Shown: positions 1 through 9,907, counted from the stretch's first letter. The stretch: DNA of 64,000 nucleotides from Actinomyces culturomici (GCF_900499005.1 NZ_LS991316.1:418717-482716); one strand, 5' to 3'. Notes: generated by a model from the letters alone, not told the origin. Translations and numbers: made by a program.

Positions 1-104
1 GTTCGGGGTTGGCGGACACGATCGCGTGGTACACGGATCACGAGTCGTGGTGGGCTCCGTTGAAGGATGAGGTCGAGGCCAAGTACGCGGCCGAGGGCCA
101 CTGA
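1..104 (+). CDS. rfbB: dTDP-glucose 4,6-dehydratase, 3' end only (cut by window edge)
   Basis: Only the last 34 codons of this gene lie in the window. The visible nucleotides are identical, base for base, to the end of the complete rfbB at 1178-2185, so this is the tail of a second rfbB copy, or of a chimeric gene with the same 3' end. The TGA stop is followed after five bases by the ATG of a glycosyltransferase, the same arrangement as at the complete copy. Whether the rest of this copy is intact cannot be seen from here. Confidence 0.9.
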   Translation, partial: SGLADTIAWYTDHESWWAPLKDEVEAKYAAEGH

Positions 105-127
105 ACCGCATGAACCAGCAGCACGCG
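1..127 (+). repeat. Direct repeat, copy 1 (rfbB tail plus start of glycosyltransferase)
   Basis: These 127 bases are identical to 2082-2208. The identity covers the end of rfbB, the stop codon, the five-base spacer and the first six codons (MNQQHA) of the glycosyltransferase that follows, then stops abruptly. The left limit is the window edge, so the true repeat is longer. It is the visible end of a tandem duplication of rfbB. Confidence 0.97.
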
Positions 128-1078
128 AGGATCTCGGTCGCCCTGTGCACGTACGAGGGCGAGCGCTTCATCGAGGAGCAGGTCGCATCGATCCTCGCGC
201 AGACCCGCCGAGTCGATGAGATCGTCCTCGGGGACGACTCGCCGACGGACGGGACGGTCGACCTCGTCCGGGCCGCGCTCGAGGGATCGGGGATCGACCT
301 CGTCGTCCGACGCCACCGGCCGGGCCTCGGCGTTCGGGGCAACTTCTCCGATGCGATCGCCGCGACGACCGGGGACGCCGTCCTTCTCTGCGACCAGGAC
401 GACGTCTGGGAGCCGAACAAGGTCGAGGCCCTGCTCGCCGCGCTCGAGGAGGTCGAGCTCGTCCACACCGATGCGATCCTCATCGATTCGGCCGGGGCTC
501 CCCTGGGGACGACCCTCCTCTCAGCGCTTCGAGTGAGCGAGTGGGAGAAGCGGAATCTCGAGCGCGGCGATGCGCTCGCCGTGCTCCTCAAGCGGAACCT
601 CGTCACCGGCGCGACCACGGCTGCGCGCGGCGACTTCGCGAGGGCGGCGATGCCCGTTCCCGACGGGTGGATCCACGACGAGTGGCTCGCGCTCCTCGCC
701 GCCCTCGACCATTCGCTGCGCCTGCTGCCCGAGCCGCTCACCCGCTATCGGCAGCACGAGAACAATCAGATCGGGGCGAAGAAGGAGTCCTATCCGGCGC
801 GCGTTCGACGCATGCTCGCCCCCGATCCCGACGACGACCGCCGCAGGTTGCTCCGAGCCCTCAGCGCCGCGGCGTACGCGGAACGGACTGGACGGGGGAC
901 CGAAGCGGATCGAGCGAGGCTCGCCGAGTCCGCGCGGCATCAGAGGGCGCGCTCCCTCATGCCGACCGGGCGCGCGGAGAGAATCCCCACGATCCTTCGC
1001 GAGGGCGTCAGCGGCCGCTATTCGCGCTGCTCCCGCGGGATCCTCACTCTCGGGCGCGACCTCCTGCAGGTGAAGTGA
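110..1078 (+). CDS. Family 2 glycosyltransferase (rhamnosyltransferase-like)
   Basis: This 322-residue protein has a GT-A fold of family GT2. Its N-terminus carries the nucleotide-binding strand and the ALCTYEGERF motif, an acidic GDDSPTDG segment follows, and the metal-binding motif DQDDVW begins near residue 95. There is no membrane segment, so it should act on the cytoplasmic face, adding a sugar (probably rhamnose, given the rfbB neighbours) to a lipid-linked wall glycan. The acceptor is unknown. No Shine-Dalgarno sequence precedes the ATG, so translation is probably coupled to the rfbB stop five bases upstream. The first six residues are shared with the glycosyltransferase at 2191 through the duplicated DNA, but the rest diverges. 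Codon use is C-ending like the bulk of the window, unlike rfbB. Confidence 0.88.
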   Translation: MNQQHARISVALCTYEGERFIEEQVASILAQTRRVDEIVLGDDSPTDGTVDLVRAALEGSGIDLVVRRHRPGLGVRGNFSDAIAATTGDAVLLCDQDDVWEPNKVEALLAALEEVELVHTDAILIDSAGAPLGTTLLSALRVSEWEKRNLERGDALAVLLKRNLVTGATTAARGDFARAAMPVPDGWIHDEWLALLAALDHSLRLLPEPLTRYRQHENNQIGAKKESYPARVRRMLAPDPDDDRRRLLRALSAAAYAERTGRGTEADRARLAESARHQRARSLMPTGRAERIPTILREGVSGRYSRCSRGILTLGRDLLQVK

Positions 1079-1136
1079 GCCCGAATTCCGACGCGCGACT
1101 CCGGCGGGGTCTCGTCGGGAGGGGGTGGTGGTGCGG

Positions 1137-2190
<1,054 letters not shown>

Positions 2191-2208
<18 letters not shown>

Positions 2209-3135
2209 CCCGCCGGCGCCCGTCCGCGCGTCACCGTTCTCATGGCGACGTACAACGGGCGCGAGTGGATCGACGCCCAGATCGATTCCGTCCTCGGCCA
2301 AAGGGGCGTCGACGTGCGCCTCGTCGTGTCCGACGACGGATCGATCGACGGCACCCTCGATCGTCTGGCGGACAGGACCCGGGCCGACTTCCGGATCGAC
2401 GTGCTGCCTCGGCGCTCGGGCCCGCCCGGCGTGACCGCGAACTTCCTCAGGCTCTTCACCGAGCACGAGCCCGACGGCTCCTACGTCGCGTTCTGCGACC
2501 AGGACGACGTGTGGCGCGCGGACAAGCTCGAGCATCAGATCGGCACCCTCGTCTCGCATTCGGCGGACGTCGTCTCGTCGAACGTCGAGAGCTTCGACCT
2601 CGCGGGGAACCGTCGGCTCATCAAGAAGAGCCACCCGATGGGCCGGTGGGACCACGTCTTCGAGGCCGCCGGCCCGGGATCGACGTACGTCTTCACTCCG
2701 GAGGCCCACCGGCGCCTTCGGGAGACGCTCGCGACGCTCGACTACTCCGAGATCGGCGTCCACGACTGGTACGTCTACGCGCTCGCTCGCGCGATCGGGC
2801 TGACGTGGGTGATCTGCCCGAAACCGACCGTCGACTACCGGCAGCACGAGGGCAATGTCCAGGGCGCGAATGCGGGCGCCGCTGCAACGGCCGCGCGGGT
2901 GTCGAAGCTTCGCAACGGGTTCTACCGCAGGCAGTTCCTCCTCACCGCGCGCGCGATCGAGGCCGTCAACACCTACGACGAGGCGACGAGGCGCGACCTC
3001 CATCGCTTGATCGATCAGCTGGAGGACGAATCCTTCTTCGGGCGGCTGCGCTTCCTCAGCCGGTGGCGTCAGATCCGACGCAACCACGTCGAAGGCCTGG
3101 AGCTCGCGGGGGCGCACGTCCTCGGGGTCTGGTAG
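2191..3135 (+). CDS. Family 2 glycosyltransferase (rhamnosyltransferase-like)
   Basis: The 314-residue GT2 protein begins with the same MNQQHA as the gene at 110, then has its own nucleotide-binding segment (VLMATYNGREW), SDDGSIDG, and the metal-binding CDQDDVW motif beginning at D103. It is cytoplasmic by lack of membrane segments and probably adds a deoxysugar to a wall polysaccharide precursor. It is a distant paralogue of the gene at 110: motif order and length agree but most residues differ. The two cassettes therefore pair the same sugar-nucleotide enzyme with different transferases. Codon use is ordinary for this genome. The next gene runs the other way. Confidence 0.88.
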
Positions 3136-3152
3136 GCGCGGGCCGTCGTCCC

Positions 3153-3974
3153 TCAGACCCTCCGGGCCCCCTCGTCCGCCCCGATCCTCGCGGTGTCCTC
3201 GGCCGAGTAGCGCGCGCCGTCGACGAGGACGACCGAGGATCCGGCGAGCCAGTGGGCGAGGCACGTCGTCATGACCTCGACCGCAGCCGCGTCCTCGTCG
3301 ATCCGGAGGGCGACTCGCGAACCCTCGGCGGAAGCGGGGGAGGGGAGTGCCGCGAGAGCCTCCGTCGACGGGGCGCCGGAGGGGACGTCGACCTCGAGCG
3401 CGTCGGACTGAGCCATCACCTCGGCGAGGGCGTCGAGGACGCCCTCGGGCAAGCGCTCGCCGCGCCAGGAGAACGCGAGGTATTCGCGCGGCTGCGCGAG
3501 CACCCAGGCGCCGGCGGCGAGCGCCTCGAGCGCGAGGTCGTCGACCCGATCGACGACGAGGGCATCCCCCGGCGCGGGCGCGGCCACGCCGCTCGGCGCT
3601 GCGGCCGCGCCGGTCGGCGCATCCGGATCCGCGGAGGAGTCGCCGTCGAGCGACACGACGCGCCACCCCATCGCCCGGGCCGGCAGGGCCCACACGAGCG
3701 ACTGCCACAGACCGTGGCGGAGGAACAGGGTCGGTGCCCCGTCCTCTCCATCCGGAGAGGAACCCGCCCCGCCCTCGTCGATCGCGGCGCCGCCGGAGAA
3801 ATCGTCGAATCCGAAGAGGTCGGCGGCCAGCTCCGAGCCCAGCAGATTGGCGATCTTCGCGCACCAGCGCGCGAGGACCGGCCCGTTGAACTCGACGCGC
3901 TCCTCGGAGTAGACGGTGAGGACCGGCCCCGGATTCGAGGCGAGCGAGGCGATGAAGCGGGGGAGAGTCGTCAT
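3153..3974 (-). CDS. TIGR03089 family protein
   Basis: The 273-residue product matches my recollection of the actinobacterial TIGR03089 family: an N-terminal MTTLPR segment, a region resembling the N-terminal part of adenylate-forming enzymes (ERVEFNGPVLARWCAKIANLL), and no complete AMP-binding signature. Function is not established. The family typically sits near whiB2, as here. The ATG at 3974 lies exactly six bases after a TAGGCT -10 box with no Shine-Dalgarno sequence, so the mRNA is probably leaderless. The gene is divergent from whiB, with 187 bases between the starts. Confidence 0.72.
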   Translation of the reverse strand: MTTLPRFIASLASNPGPVLTVYSEERVEFNGPVLARWCAKIANLLGSELAADLFGFDDFSGGAAIDEGGAGSSPDGEDGAPTLFLRHGLWQSLVWALPARAMGWRVVSLDGDSSADPDAPTGAAAAPSGVAAPAPGDALVVDRVDDLALEALAAGAWVLAQPREYLAFSWRGERLPEGVLDALAEVMAQSDALEVDVPSGAPSTEALAALPSPASAEGSRVALRIDEDAAAVEVMTTCLAHWLAGSSVVLVDGARYSAEDTARIGADEGARRV

Positions 3975-3980
3975 GAGAAG

Positions 3981-3986
3981 AGCCTA
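3981..3986 (-). promoter_or_regulatory. Leaderless -10 box (TAGGCT) for the TIGR03089 gene
   Basis: Read on the minus strand, TAGGCT is followed by six bases (CTTCTC) and then the ATG. This places the predicted transcription start on the A of the start codon. The same geometry recurs at several genes in this window. Confidence 0.6.
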
Positions 3987-4096
3987 GTCGAGGCGGGATC
4001 TTCGTCCGCTCGCGGGGCCTCCCTCCCCGCGCGGCAAGCACGGATTCGGGGTCCGCGCAACCGGTCGCGGAAGATTTCTCATTTACCTCCTCCGGC

Positions 4097-4125
4097 TTGA
4101 CTTCACCGTATGACACGCGTGTAAT
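4097..4125 (+). promoter_or_regulatory. Promoter of whiB (TTGACT-17-TGTAAT)
   Basis: A -35 box TTGACT at 4097-4102 and a -10 box TGTAAT at 4120-4125 are separated by exactly 17 bases. This is the best sigma-70-like promoter in the window. Transcription would start near 4132, leaving a short leader with GAGGAG at 4148-4153 ahead of the whiB GTG. Confidence 0.75.
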
Positions 4126-4161
4126 TCTCATATCGACACGTAGTTCTGAGGAGACGGCAAG

Positions 4162-4458
4162 GTGTGGAACATCCTGGGTGACGGACCGATCGCATGGTCC
4201 GACGCATCTGATGCCGAATTCTTCGCACTCGCCGACGGGCCCCTCGCGTGGCAGCAGCACGCCCTGTGCGCCCAGACCGACCCCGAGGCCTTCTTCCCGG
4301 AGAAGGGCGGGTCGACGCGCGAGGCCAAGGCCGTCTGCCAGTCCTGCGAGGTTCGCGAGGAGTGCCTCGAGTACGCCCTCGCCAACGACGAGCGCTTCGG
4401 GATCTGGGGCGGCCTGTCCGAGCGCGAGCGCCGTCGCCTCCGCCGGACGGCGGTCTGA
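4162..4458 (+). CDS. whiB2: WhiB-family iron-sulfur regulator (WhiB2 type)
   Basis: The 98-residue protein has the full WhiB signature: four cysteines that ligate a [4Fe-4S] cluster (ALCAQ, then CQSCEVREEC) and the GIWGG turn followed by a basic ERRRLRR tail that contacts DNA. WhiB proteins act with the principal sigma factor. WhiB2/WhmD orthologues control septation and cell division, and the neighbours (TIGR03089, DUF5719, DUF3499) are those usually found beside whiB2. The start is the GTG at 4162, eight bases after GAGGAG. The stop is followed after eight bases by the start of a large glycosyltransferase, suggesting co-transcription. Confidence 0.9.
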   Translation: MWNILGDGPIAWSDASDAEFFALADGPLAWQQHALCAQTDPEAFFPEKGGSTREAKAVCQSCEVREECLEYALANDERFGIWGGLSERERRRLRRTAV

Positions 4459-4466
4459 CCACTCCC

Positions 4467-7400
4467 GTGGGATCCGGGGTTCTCGCCCTCGTCGTCGCTC
4501 GTGATCGAGGGGCGCTCCTCGACGACGTCCTCGCGGGCATCGCCGCCCAAACGCTGCGCCCCGACTCGGTCCTCCTCCTCGACTGCTCGGCGGACTCCGC
4601 GCTCTCCGCAGACGAACTCGCCGCTTCAGCCGCCCCCGTTCCGCTGCGCGTCCTCGCCGTCCCCGGCGCGAAGAATCTCGCGGCGGCGCTCACTCGCATC
4701 CGCGACGACGAGGCCCTGCGGGCTCCCTGGTGGTGGATCCTCCACGACGACTCGATCCCCGAGCCCGCCTGCCTCGCCGAGGCCTGGGAGATCGGCGACC
4801 GCGGCCGCACGATCGGCGCGGTCGGCCCGAAGCAGATGAGCCTCGACGGGAGGCTCCTCCTCGAAGTCGGGATCCGCGCGACGCGCTCGGCCCGCCGCCT
4901 CGAGAGGGTCGGCCCCGACGAGATCGACCAGGGCCAGTACGACGCGACGAGCGACGTCCTCGCCGTCGGCACCGCCGGGATGCTCGTGCGCGCCGCCGCC
5001 TACGACGCCGTCGGCGGCCTCGACACGGCGCTCGGACCTTTCGGCGACGGCCTCGACTTCGGGCGCCGCCTCCACCGCGCGGGCTTCCGCGTCGTCGTCG
5101 CCCCTCGCGCGCGCGTCCGACACGCCCGCGCCTCCTACCTCCCGGCATCCGACGAATCGACGGTCGCCGCGTCGCTCCCGGCGGACTCGGGTTCCGACGA
5201 TCCGCCGCCCGTCGGCCCGCTTCCCATCGACGAGGCCGAGGCCGAGCGCCCGATCGAGCCCGGCGAAGAAGCGCCCGAGCTCGAGCCGATCGACGTCTCC
5301 GACGAAGAGGACGCGGCCGCCCTCGCGGATCCGACGGACGCGTCCTTCGCGGCCCGCCGCTTCGCCCAGCTCTACAACTGGGCGAAGGCGGTCCCCGGTC
5401 CCCTCCTCCCCCTTCTCATGGCGTGGCTCGTCGTTCTGACGCCCGCCCGGGCGCTCGCCCGCGGCGCCATGGGCCGCAGCGCCCTCGCGCTGCCCGAGTT
5501 CGCCGCCTGGGCGCGCCTCGTCGGCGCGACCCCTCATCTCCTCCTCGCGCGCTCCCGCGCGGCGAAGAGCGCCCGCGTCCCCGCGTCCGTCCTGCGGCCG
5601 CTCGAGTCGAAGGGCTCGCAGATCCGCGATCGACGGCGGCACCTGCGCCGCGCCCTCGCCCTTCCGGAGGAGGACCGCGAACCCCTCGTCGTCGCCTCGG
5701 CGCGCGCGCATCAGCTCCGCTCCCGGGCGGTCCTCCTCACGGTCCTCCTCGTGTCGAGCGTCCTCGCGGCGCTGGCGTGGTGGACCACGGGCTCGACCCT
5801 CGCGGGCGGCGCATGGCGGGCCCTTCCCCCGACCTTCGCCGGGTTGTGGGAGTCGGCCTTCGCCTCCTGGGTCCCCGGCGCCGACGGGTACGCCGCCCCC
5901 GCCGACCCGTTCCTCGTTCCGCTCGCGCTCGTCGCCGCCCCCTTGGGCCCGTTCGGCGTCGCGCCGCCGGCGATCGCGAAGGCCCTCCTCTTCCTCGCCG
6001 CTCCCGCCTCCGCGCTCACCGCGTGGCGCTTCGTCTCCAGGCTCCACCGGGGGCCCGGAGTCCGCGGCGCCGCCGCCCTCGCATGGAGCGCCCTGCCCGC
6101 CCTCGCCCTCTCGCAGGCGCAGGGCCGGCTCGCCCCCGCGGTCTTCCACGTCCTCCTCCCGCTCGCCGCCAGCGCGTGGATCCGGCTCGCCGCGCCCGGC
6201 GTGCCGCTGCGCGTCGAGGGCGCCCGCGGCACGGTCGACCTGCCGATCGGGTCGCGCACCGGCGGGCTCGCCCGCTTCGCGCTCGTCAGCGCTCTCCTCG
6301 TCGCCTGCGTCCCGTGGTCGCTCCTCGTCGTCGCCGTCGCGCTCGCTCTCCTCGTCCTGCTCCGCAGGACCCGATGGGGCGCGGCCGTCGCGCTCCTCCC
6401 CTCGCTCGCGCTCATCGCCCCGACGCTCATCGCGGCGGGGTCGACGCAGGGCGGATGGCGGGCGCTCCTCACGCCCTCGGGCCCCGACGCCGCGGTCTCG
6501 GCGCCCCCGGCGTGGGCGCTGCTCCTCGGGCTCCCCTCCGCGAACCTCCCGACCGAGGTCCTCGTCCTCCTCGCGATCCCGGGCGCCCTCCTCCTCGTCG
6601 GCGCGCTCCTCGCTGTCCTCGTCCTCCTCGTGCGCCGCAGCCCCGCGAGGTCGAGGCGCGCGTTCGTCGCCCCGATCGTGCTCGCCGCCTCCGCCCTCGT
6701 CCTCGCCGCCGCCGCGCCCCTGTCGGTCGCCGACGCCGGACTCGTCGACGGCCGGGTCGCCGCCGCGTGGACCTCGCCGGCACTGTCGCTCGGGGGCCTC
6801 GGGCTCCTCGCCTCCCTCCTCCTCGCCCTGCCCACCCTCCCGGCGTGGACGGCCAGGGGCGCCCGTCGAACGGGCGCGCTCGCCGGCGTCGCCGCCCTCG
6901 TCCTCGCCGCCTCGGCGTCAGCGCCCGTCGCCTGGCGGCTGCTCGAACGTCAATCGGACGCCTCCCTCACCGCGAGCGAGCGCCTCGACGCCGAACGCGT
7001 CACCTCATCCGGACCGCTCGTCGCCGCGGTGAGCGCGCAGGCCGAGGCCTCGAGCCGCGCCGGCCGCGTCCTCGTCCTCGACGCCAACGCCGACCTCTCC
7101 GCCCTCGACGTCCGCCTCTGGCGAGGCGAAGGCCCCTCGATCCTCGATTCGACCGCCCTCACGCGCGCCGCAGCCCTCCGCGAGGCCGCGACCGGCGCCG
7201 ACTCCGACGACGCGACCGCATCGCTGCGCTCGCTCGCCCTCACCCTCGTCGTCTACCCCGACGCCGGCACCGTCCAGGGGCTCGCCGACCACGGCGTCGA
7301 CACCGTCCTCGTCCGCGACGACTCCGAGGGGGCCGCGAAGCTCGCCGAGGCCCTCGACCGGGCCCCCGGCGTCGAACGGATCGGCGAGACCGTCGCCGGG

Positions 7401-7757
7401 ACCGTGTGGAGGGTGCGCCCTGACGGGCTCCAGCCCGCGCGCGCCCGCCTCGTCACCGCCTCCGGGTGGACCGACCTCGACGCGTCGCTCATCGGTGCGA
7501 GCGCCGTCCTCCCCGAGGGATCGCGCGGCACCCTCGTCCTCGCCGAGCGCGCCGATGCGGGCTGGGTCGCGACCCTCGACGGGAAGAGACTCGAGCCGAC
7601 GACCGCCGACTCGTGGGCCCAGGCCTTCGCCGTCGACGGCTCCGGGACGCTCGTCGTCTCACGCCGCACCCGCTGGGAACTCCCGTGGGAGGTCGCGACG
7701 CTCGCCTCCCTCGGGCTCGCCGCACTCATCGGCCTGCCGTGGAGGAGGAGAGCATGA
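4467..7757 (+). CDS. Large GT2 glycosyltransferase fused to a polytopic membrane domain
   Basis: The 1096-residue protein has an N-terminal GT2 domain (about residues 1-240: LALVVARDRG, WWWILHDDSIPEP with the metal-binding aspartates, and a DFGRRLHRAGFR acceptor-side segment). A charged Glu/Asp-rich linker follows, then roughly a dozen hydrophobic segments from about residue 300 to 830, then a soluble C-terminal domain. This order is typical of the large transferase encoded between whiB2 and DUF5719 genes in actinobacteria. It probably transfers a sugar to an envelope polymer at the membrane; the substrate is unknown. The GTG at 4467 is chosen because the open frame upstream lies inside whiB and the GT2 domain begins immediately after it. 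It overlaps the next gene by ATGA. Confidence 0.8.
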   Translation: MGSGVLALVVARDRGALLDDVLAGIAAQTLRPDSVLLLDCSADSALSADELAASAAPVPLRVLAVPGAKNLAAALTRIRDDEALRAPWWWILHDDSIPEPACLAEAWEIGDRGRTIGAVGPKQMSLDGRLLLEVGIRATRSARRLERVGPDEIDQGQYDATSDVLAVGTAGMLVRAAAYDAVGGLDTALGPFGDGLDFGRRLHRAGFRVVVAPRARVRHARASYLPASDESTVAASLPADSGSDDPPPVGPLPIDEAEAERPIEPGEEAPELEPIDVSDEEDAAALADPTDASFAARRFAQLYNWAKAVPGPLLPLLMAWLVVLTPARALARGAMGRSALALPEFAAWARLVGATPHLLLARSRAAKSARVPASVLRPLESKGSQIRDRRRHLRRALALPEEDREPLVVASARAHQLRSRAVLLTVLLVSSVLAALAWWTTGSTLAGGAWRALPPTFAGLWESAFASWVPGADGYAAPADPFLVPLALVAAPLGPFGVAPPAIAKALLFLAAPASALTAWRFVSRLHRGPGVRGAAALAWSALPALALSQAQGRLAPAVFHVLLPLAASAWIRLAAPGVPLRVEGARGTVDLPIGSRTGGLARFALVSALLVACVPWSLLVVAVALALLVLLRRTRWGAAVALLPSLALIAPTLIAAGSTQGGWRALLTPSGPDAAVSAPPAWALLLGLPSANLPTEVLVLLAIPGALLLVGALLAVLVLLVRRSPARSRRAFVAPIVLAASALVLAAAAPLSVADAGLVDGRVAAAWTSPALSLGGLGLLASLLLALPTLPAWTARGARRTGALAGVAALVLAASASAPVAWRLLERQSDASLTASERLDAERVTSSGPLVAAVSAQAEASSRAGRVLVLDANADLSALDVRLWRGEGPSILDSTALTRAAALREAATGADSDDATASLRSLALTLVVYPDAGTVQGLADHGVDTVLVRDDSEGAAKLAEALDRAPGVERIGETVAGTVWRVRPDGLQPARARLVTASGWTDLDASLIGASAVLPEGSRGTLVLAERADAGWVATLDGKRLEPTTADSWAQAFAVDGSGTLVVSRRTRWELPWEVATLASLGLAALIGLPWRRRA

Positions 7758-9157
7758 CCCGTCGACTCCCGCTCGCCGCGGCCTCCGGTCTCGCCGCACT
7801 CGGCCTCCTCGCCGGGGCCGGGACCGCCGGCCTGTGGCTCCCCGAGCAGACGATCGGGACGGCCGCCCCCGTGTCGACGACCGCGAACCCGACCTCGGCG
7901 ACTCTCGCGTGCCCGCCCGGCGTCCTCGACTCCTTCGAGCCGACGAACCCGGCGGCCCCCGCCGGAATCTGGTCCTCGACCGGCCTCGGAGTCGGCGACG
8001 AGGCGCCCGAGACCCTCACCGCGACCGCGAACTCCGGAAAGGCCCTCGACCTGCCGACCGGCGTCGTCGTCGCCGGCCAGGGAGGCGGAGAACTCCTCGG
8101 ACTCTCGACGACCTCGTGCGCCGTCCCCTCCACCGACCAGTGGCTCGTCATCGGACCGACGACTCTCGGCGACGACGCCGTCCTCGTCCTCACCAACCCC
8201 TCGGACGCCCCCTCGGTCGCGCAGATCACCGGGTACGGCGCCGCCGGGCTTCTCGACGATGCGCCCCAGAGGGTCACGGTTCCCGCCCACTCGTCGGTGA
8301 ACGTGCTCCCGGCCGGCTGGTACGCCGACGAGGAGCGCCTCGCCCTGCGGATCCGCGCCGACGGCGGGGGAGTGGCCGCATTCGCCCAGCTCTCCCGCAT
8401 GTCCGGCGAGACTCCCCTCGGCGCCTCGTGGGTCTCGGCGTCCTCGCCCGCGGCCTCGCAGACGATCCTCGGAGTCGGGGGCGAGGCCTCGGCGACCCTC
8501 CGCCTCGTCGTCCCCGGCGACGCGCCCGCGACGGCGCGCATCCGGCTCCTCACCGCATCGGGGGCTCAGGACCTCGAAGGGGGAGCGGCGACGATCGACG
8601 CGGGCACCGTCCTCGACATCCCCCTGGACGGCGCCTCGGCCGAACCGATCGCGGTCTCGATCGACTCCGACGAGCCCGTCGTCGCCTCCATCGAGGAGGA
8701 ATGGTCGGGCGGCGCCTGGCCCGGCTCCGACGCCCATTGGGGAATCCTCTCCGCCCTCGTCCCCTCGACGTCGCTGACGAGCGCGCAGATCCCCGGCGCG
8801 GACTCCCTCGGGAAGATCGTCTCCTCGCAGCTCGGCGCGACGCCCCTGCGCGCCACCTCGGTCGCGACGAACTCCGGCGGCTCGGATCCGACCACGAAGC
8901 TGCTCCTCGCCCTTCCCGAGGATTCGACCGACGGTTCGGTCGACGTCGAGGTCGGCGGCCATTCGACGACGGTCGCGGCCGGATCCTCGGTCCTCCTCGA
9001 CCTGCCGAGCGCGGATTCTCGAATCACCGCGAGCGGCGCTGTTCGCGCCGCGATCCTCCTCACGGCGCGGACGCCGAACGGGACCGTGCGGGCGACCTGG
9101 CCGATCGGAACGACGGGGCTCGCCGCGCGCGAATCCCTCGTGACCGTCGGGCCCTGA
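7754..9157 (+). CDS. DUF5719 family secreted or anchored protein
   Basis: The 467-residue protein starts with a basic MTRRLP segment and a hydrophobic stretch (about residues 8-27) that looks like a signal anchor or signal peptide. The remainder is Ala/Thr/Ser/Asp-rich beta-type sequence without catalytic motifs I recognise. Position directly after the large glycosyltransferase matches the DUF5719 family, whose function is unknown; a role in the same envelope process is an inference from synteny. The start is fixed by GGAGGAGGAG at 7741-7750 and by the 4-base ATGA overlap with the upstream stop, implying translational coupling. Confidence 0.78.
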   Translation: MTRRLPLAAASGLAALGLLAGAGTAGLWLPEQTIGTAAPVSTTANPTSATLACPPGVLDSFEPTNPAAPAGIWSSTGLGVGDEAPETLTATANSGKALDLPTGVVVAGQGGGELLGLSTTSCAVPSTDQWLVIGPTTLGDDAVLVLTNPSDAPSVAQITGYGAAGLLDDAPQRVTVPAHSSVNVLPAGWYADEERLALRIRADGGGVAAFAQLSRMSGETPLGASWVSASSPAASQTILGVGGEASATLRLVVPGDAPATARIRLLTASGAQDLEGGAATIDAGTVLDIPLDGASAEPIAVSIDSDEPVVASIEEEWSGGAWPGSDAHWGILSALVPSTSLTSAQIPGADSLGKIVSSQLGATPLRATSVATNSGGSDPTTKLLLALPEDSTDGSVDVEVGGHSTTVAAGSSVLLDLPSADSRITASGAVRAAILLTARTPNGTVRATWPIGTTGLAARESLVTVGP

Positions 9158-9191
9158 GCGGAGCGCGCGCGTCGGCGCCCGACGGGGCCGA

Positions 9192-9611
9192 CTACCTCAG
9201 CTCGTCGTCGATCTCGTCCGGCGGGATCGCGAGGACGTGCGAGATCCGCTCGACGAGGACCCTGTGGACGACGTCCGCGATGTCGTCCTCGCCCGAGCGA
9301 AGGACGATCGGCAGGCGGTAGACGACGATCCGATCGCGCAGACCGCGGCGCCTGTCCGCGTGGAAGACGCGGGCGATCACCTCGGAGTGGTCCTCCCAGG
9401 GCGCCGGGTCCGAGGGCGGGACGTCCTCGGTCGCGAATTCGATCGACGCGACCGCTGGCCAGCGCTTCGTCAGCGCGAGGACTTCATCGGCGACGATCTC
9501 GTCGAATGTCTCGCGCCTCGTCCGCCACGCGGGGGTCCCCGGGAAGAAGAGGGGACCGCGCGGACCGCGACCGTGGCGGTCGCGAGACGGATGGCGGAGT
9601 CGAGCGGGCAC
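9192..9611 (-). CDS. Metallopeptidase-family (zincin-like) protein with degenerate active site
   Basis: The 139-residue protein resembles the DUF1025/metallopeptidase family found beside DUF3499 and whiB2 in actinobacteria (the Rv3259-like group). The conserved start RGPLFFPGTPAW, the IEFATEDVP segment and the C-terminal helix are present. However, the zinc-binding HExxH seen in the wider family is replaced by VERISHVLAI near the C-terminus, so peptidase activity is doubtful. The GTG start at 9611 is supported by a TAGGAT -10 box exactly six bases upstream and by the absence of a Shine-Dalgarno site, i.e. a leaderless message. It faces the DUF5719 gene tail to tail. Confidence 0.75.
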   Translation of the reverse strand: MPARLRHPSRDRHGRGPRGPLFFPGTPAWRTRRETFDEIVADEVLALTKRWPAVASIEFATEDVPPSDPAPWEDHSEVIARVFHADRRRGLRDRIVVYRLPIVLRSGEDDIADVVHRVLVERISHVLAIPPDEIDDELR

Positions 9612-9617
9612 CCCGCA

Positions 9618-9623
9618 ATCCTA
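9618..9623 (-). promoter_or_regulatory. Leaderless -10 box (TAGGAT) for the metallopeptidase-like gene
   Basis: On the minus strand TAGGAT is followed by TGCGGG and then the GTG start, so predicted transcription and translation start at the same base. This geometry decides the start codon for the gene. Confidence 0.6.
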
Positions 9624-9680
9624 GTCGATCCGCCCCTCTCCGGTCGCGAACGGCCCCCGGCCGTCGTCCCCGCCGCCGCC

Positions 9681-9717
9681 CCGTCGAGAGCATCCCCTTC
9701 GCCCGCCGAGGGGATGC
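9681..9717 (-). repeat. Dispersed palindromic repeat, copy A
   Basis: Read on the minus strand the element begins GCATCCCCTCG and ends GGGGATGCTCTCG, around a short spacer. Its two ends pair as an imperfect stem. Related copies lie at 43126-43156 joined to 44435-44464 (split by an insertion sequence), 49729-49769 and 62841-62878. All are intergenic. Confidence 0.75.
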
Positions 9718-9766
9718 GGATGCTGACGCTCCGCGACCCGCCAGGCGCGGCAGCGCCCACGTCGAG

Positions 9767-9812
9767 TAAGGTCATCGCAGGACGTTTCGAAAGATCGCTG
9801 AGAGCGCTCTTG
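9767..9812 (+). promoter_or_regulatory. Promoter and LacI-type operator of the MFS gene
   Basis: A -10-like TAAGGT lies at 9767-9772, which would start transcription near 9779. Just downstream is the perfect palindrome AGAGCGCTCT (9801-9810), extended to TGAGAGCGCTCTTG. It differs from the symmetrical LacI/GalR-family half-site pattern TGAGAGCGCTCTCA at two end positions. A weaker inverted repeat, CGACAC-2-GTGTCG, follows at 9822-9835. An operator at about +20 suits a roadblock repressor responding to a sugar. No LacI-type gene is in the window. Confidence 0.6.
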
Positions 9813-9907
9813 ATGCGATGCCGACACACGTGTCGACGCGCTCGGGGCGGCGGGCGCCTCACGAATCGTCGCCCGCCCATCGACCGCGCCCACCGAGAGA
9901 CACCCCC

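Noticed and set aside
4467-7757. Long antisense and alternate-frame open frames across the high-GC genes (also in secA, kgd, sbcC and sigR regions)
   Set aside because: They are Arg/Pro/Gly-rich shadows produced by GC-rich codon bias, show no domain signature and overlap confidently assigned genes.
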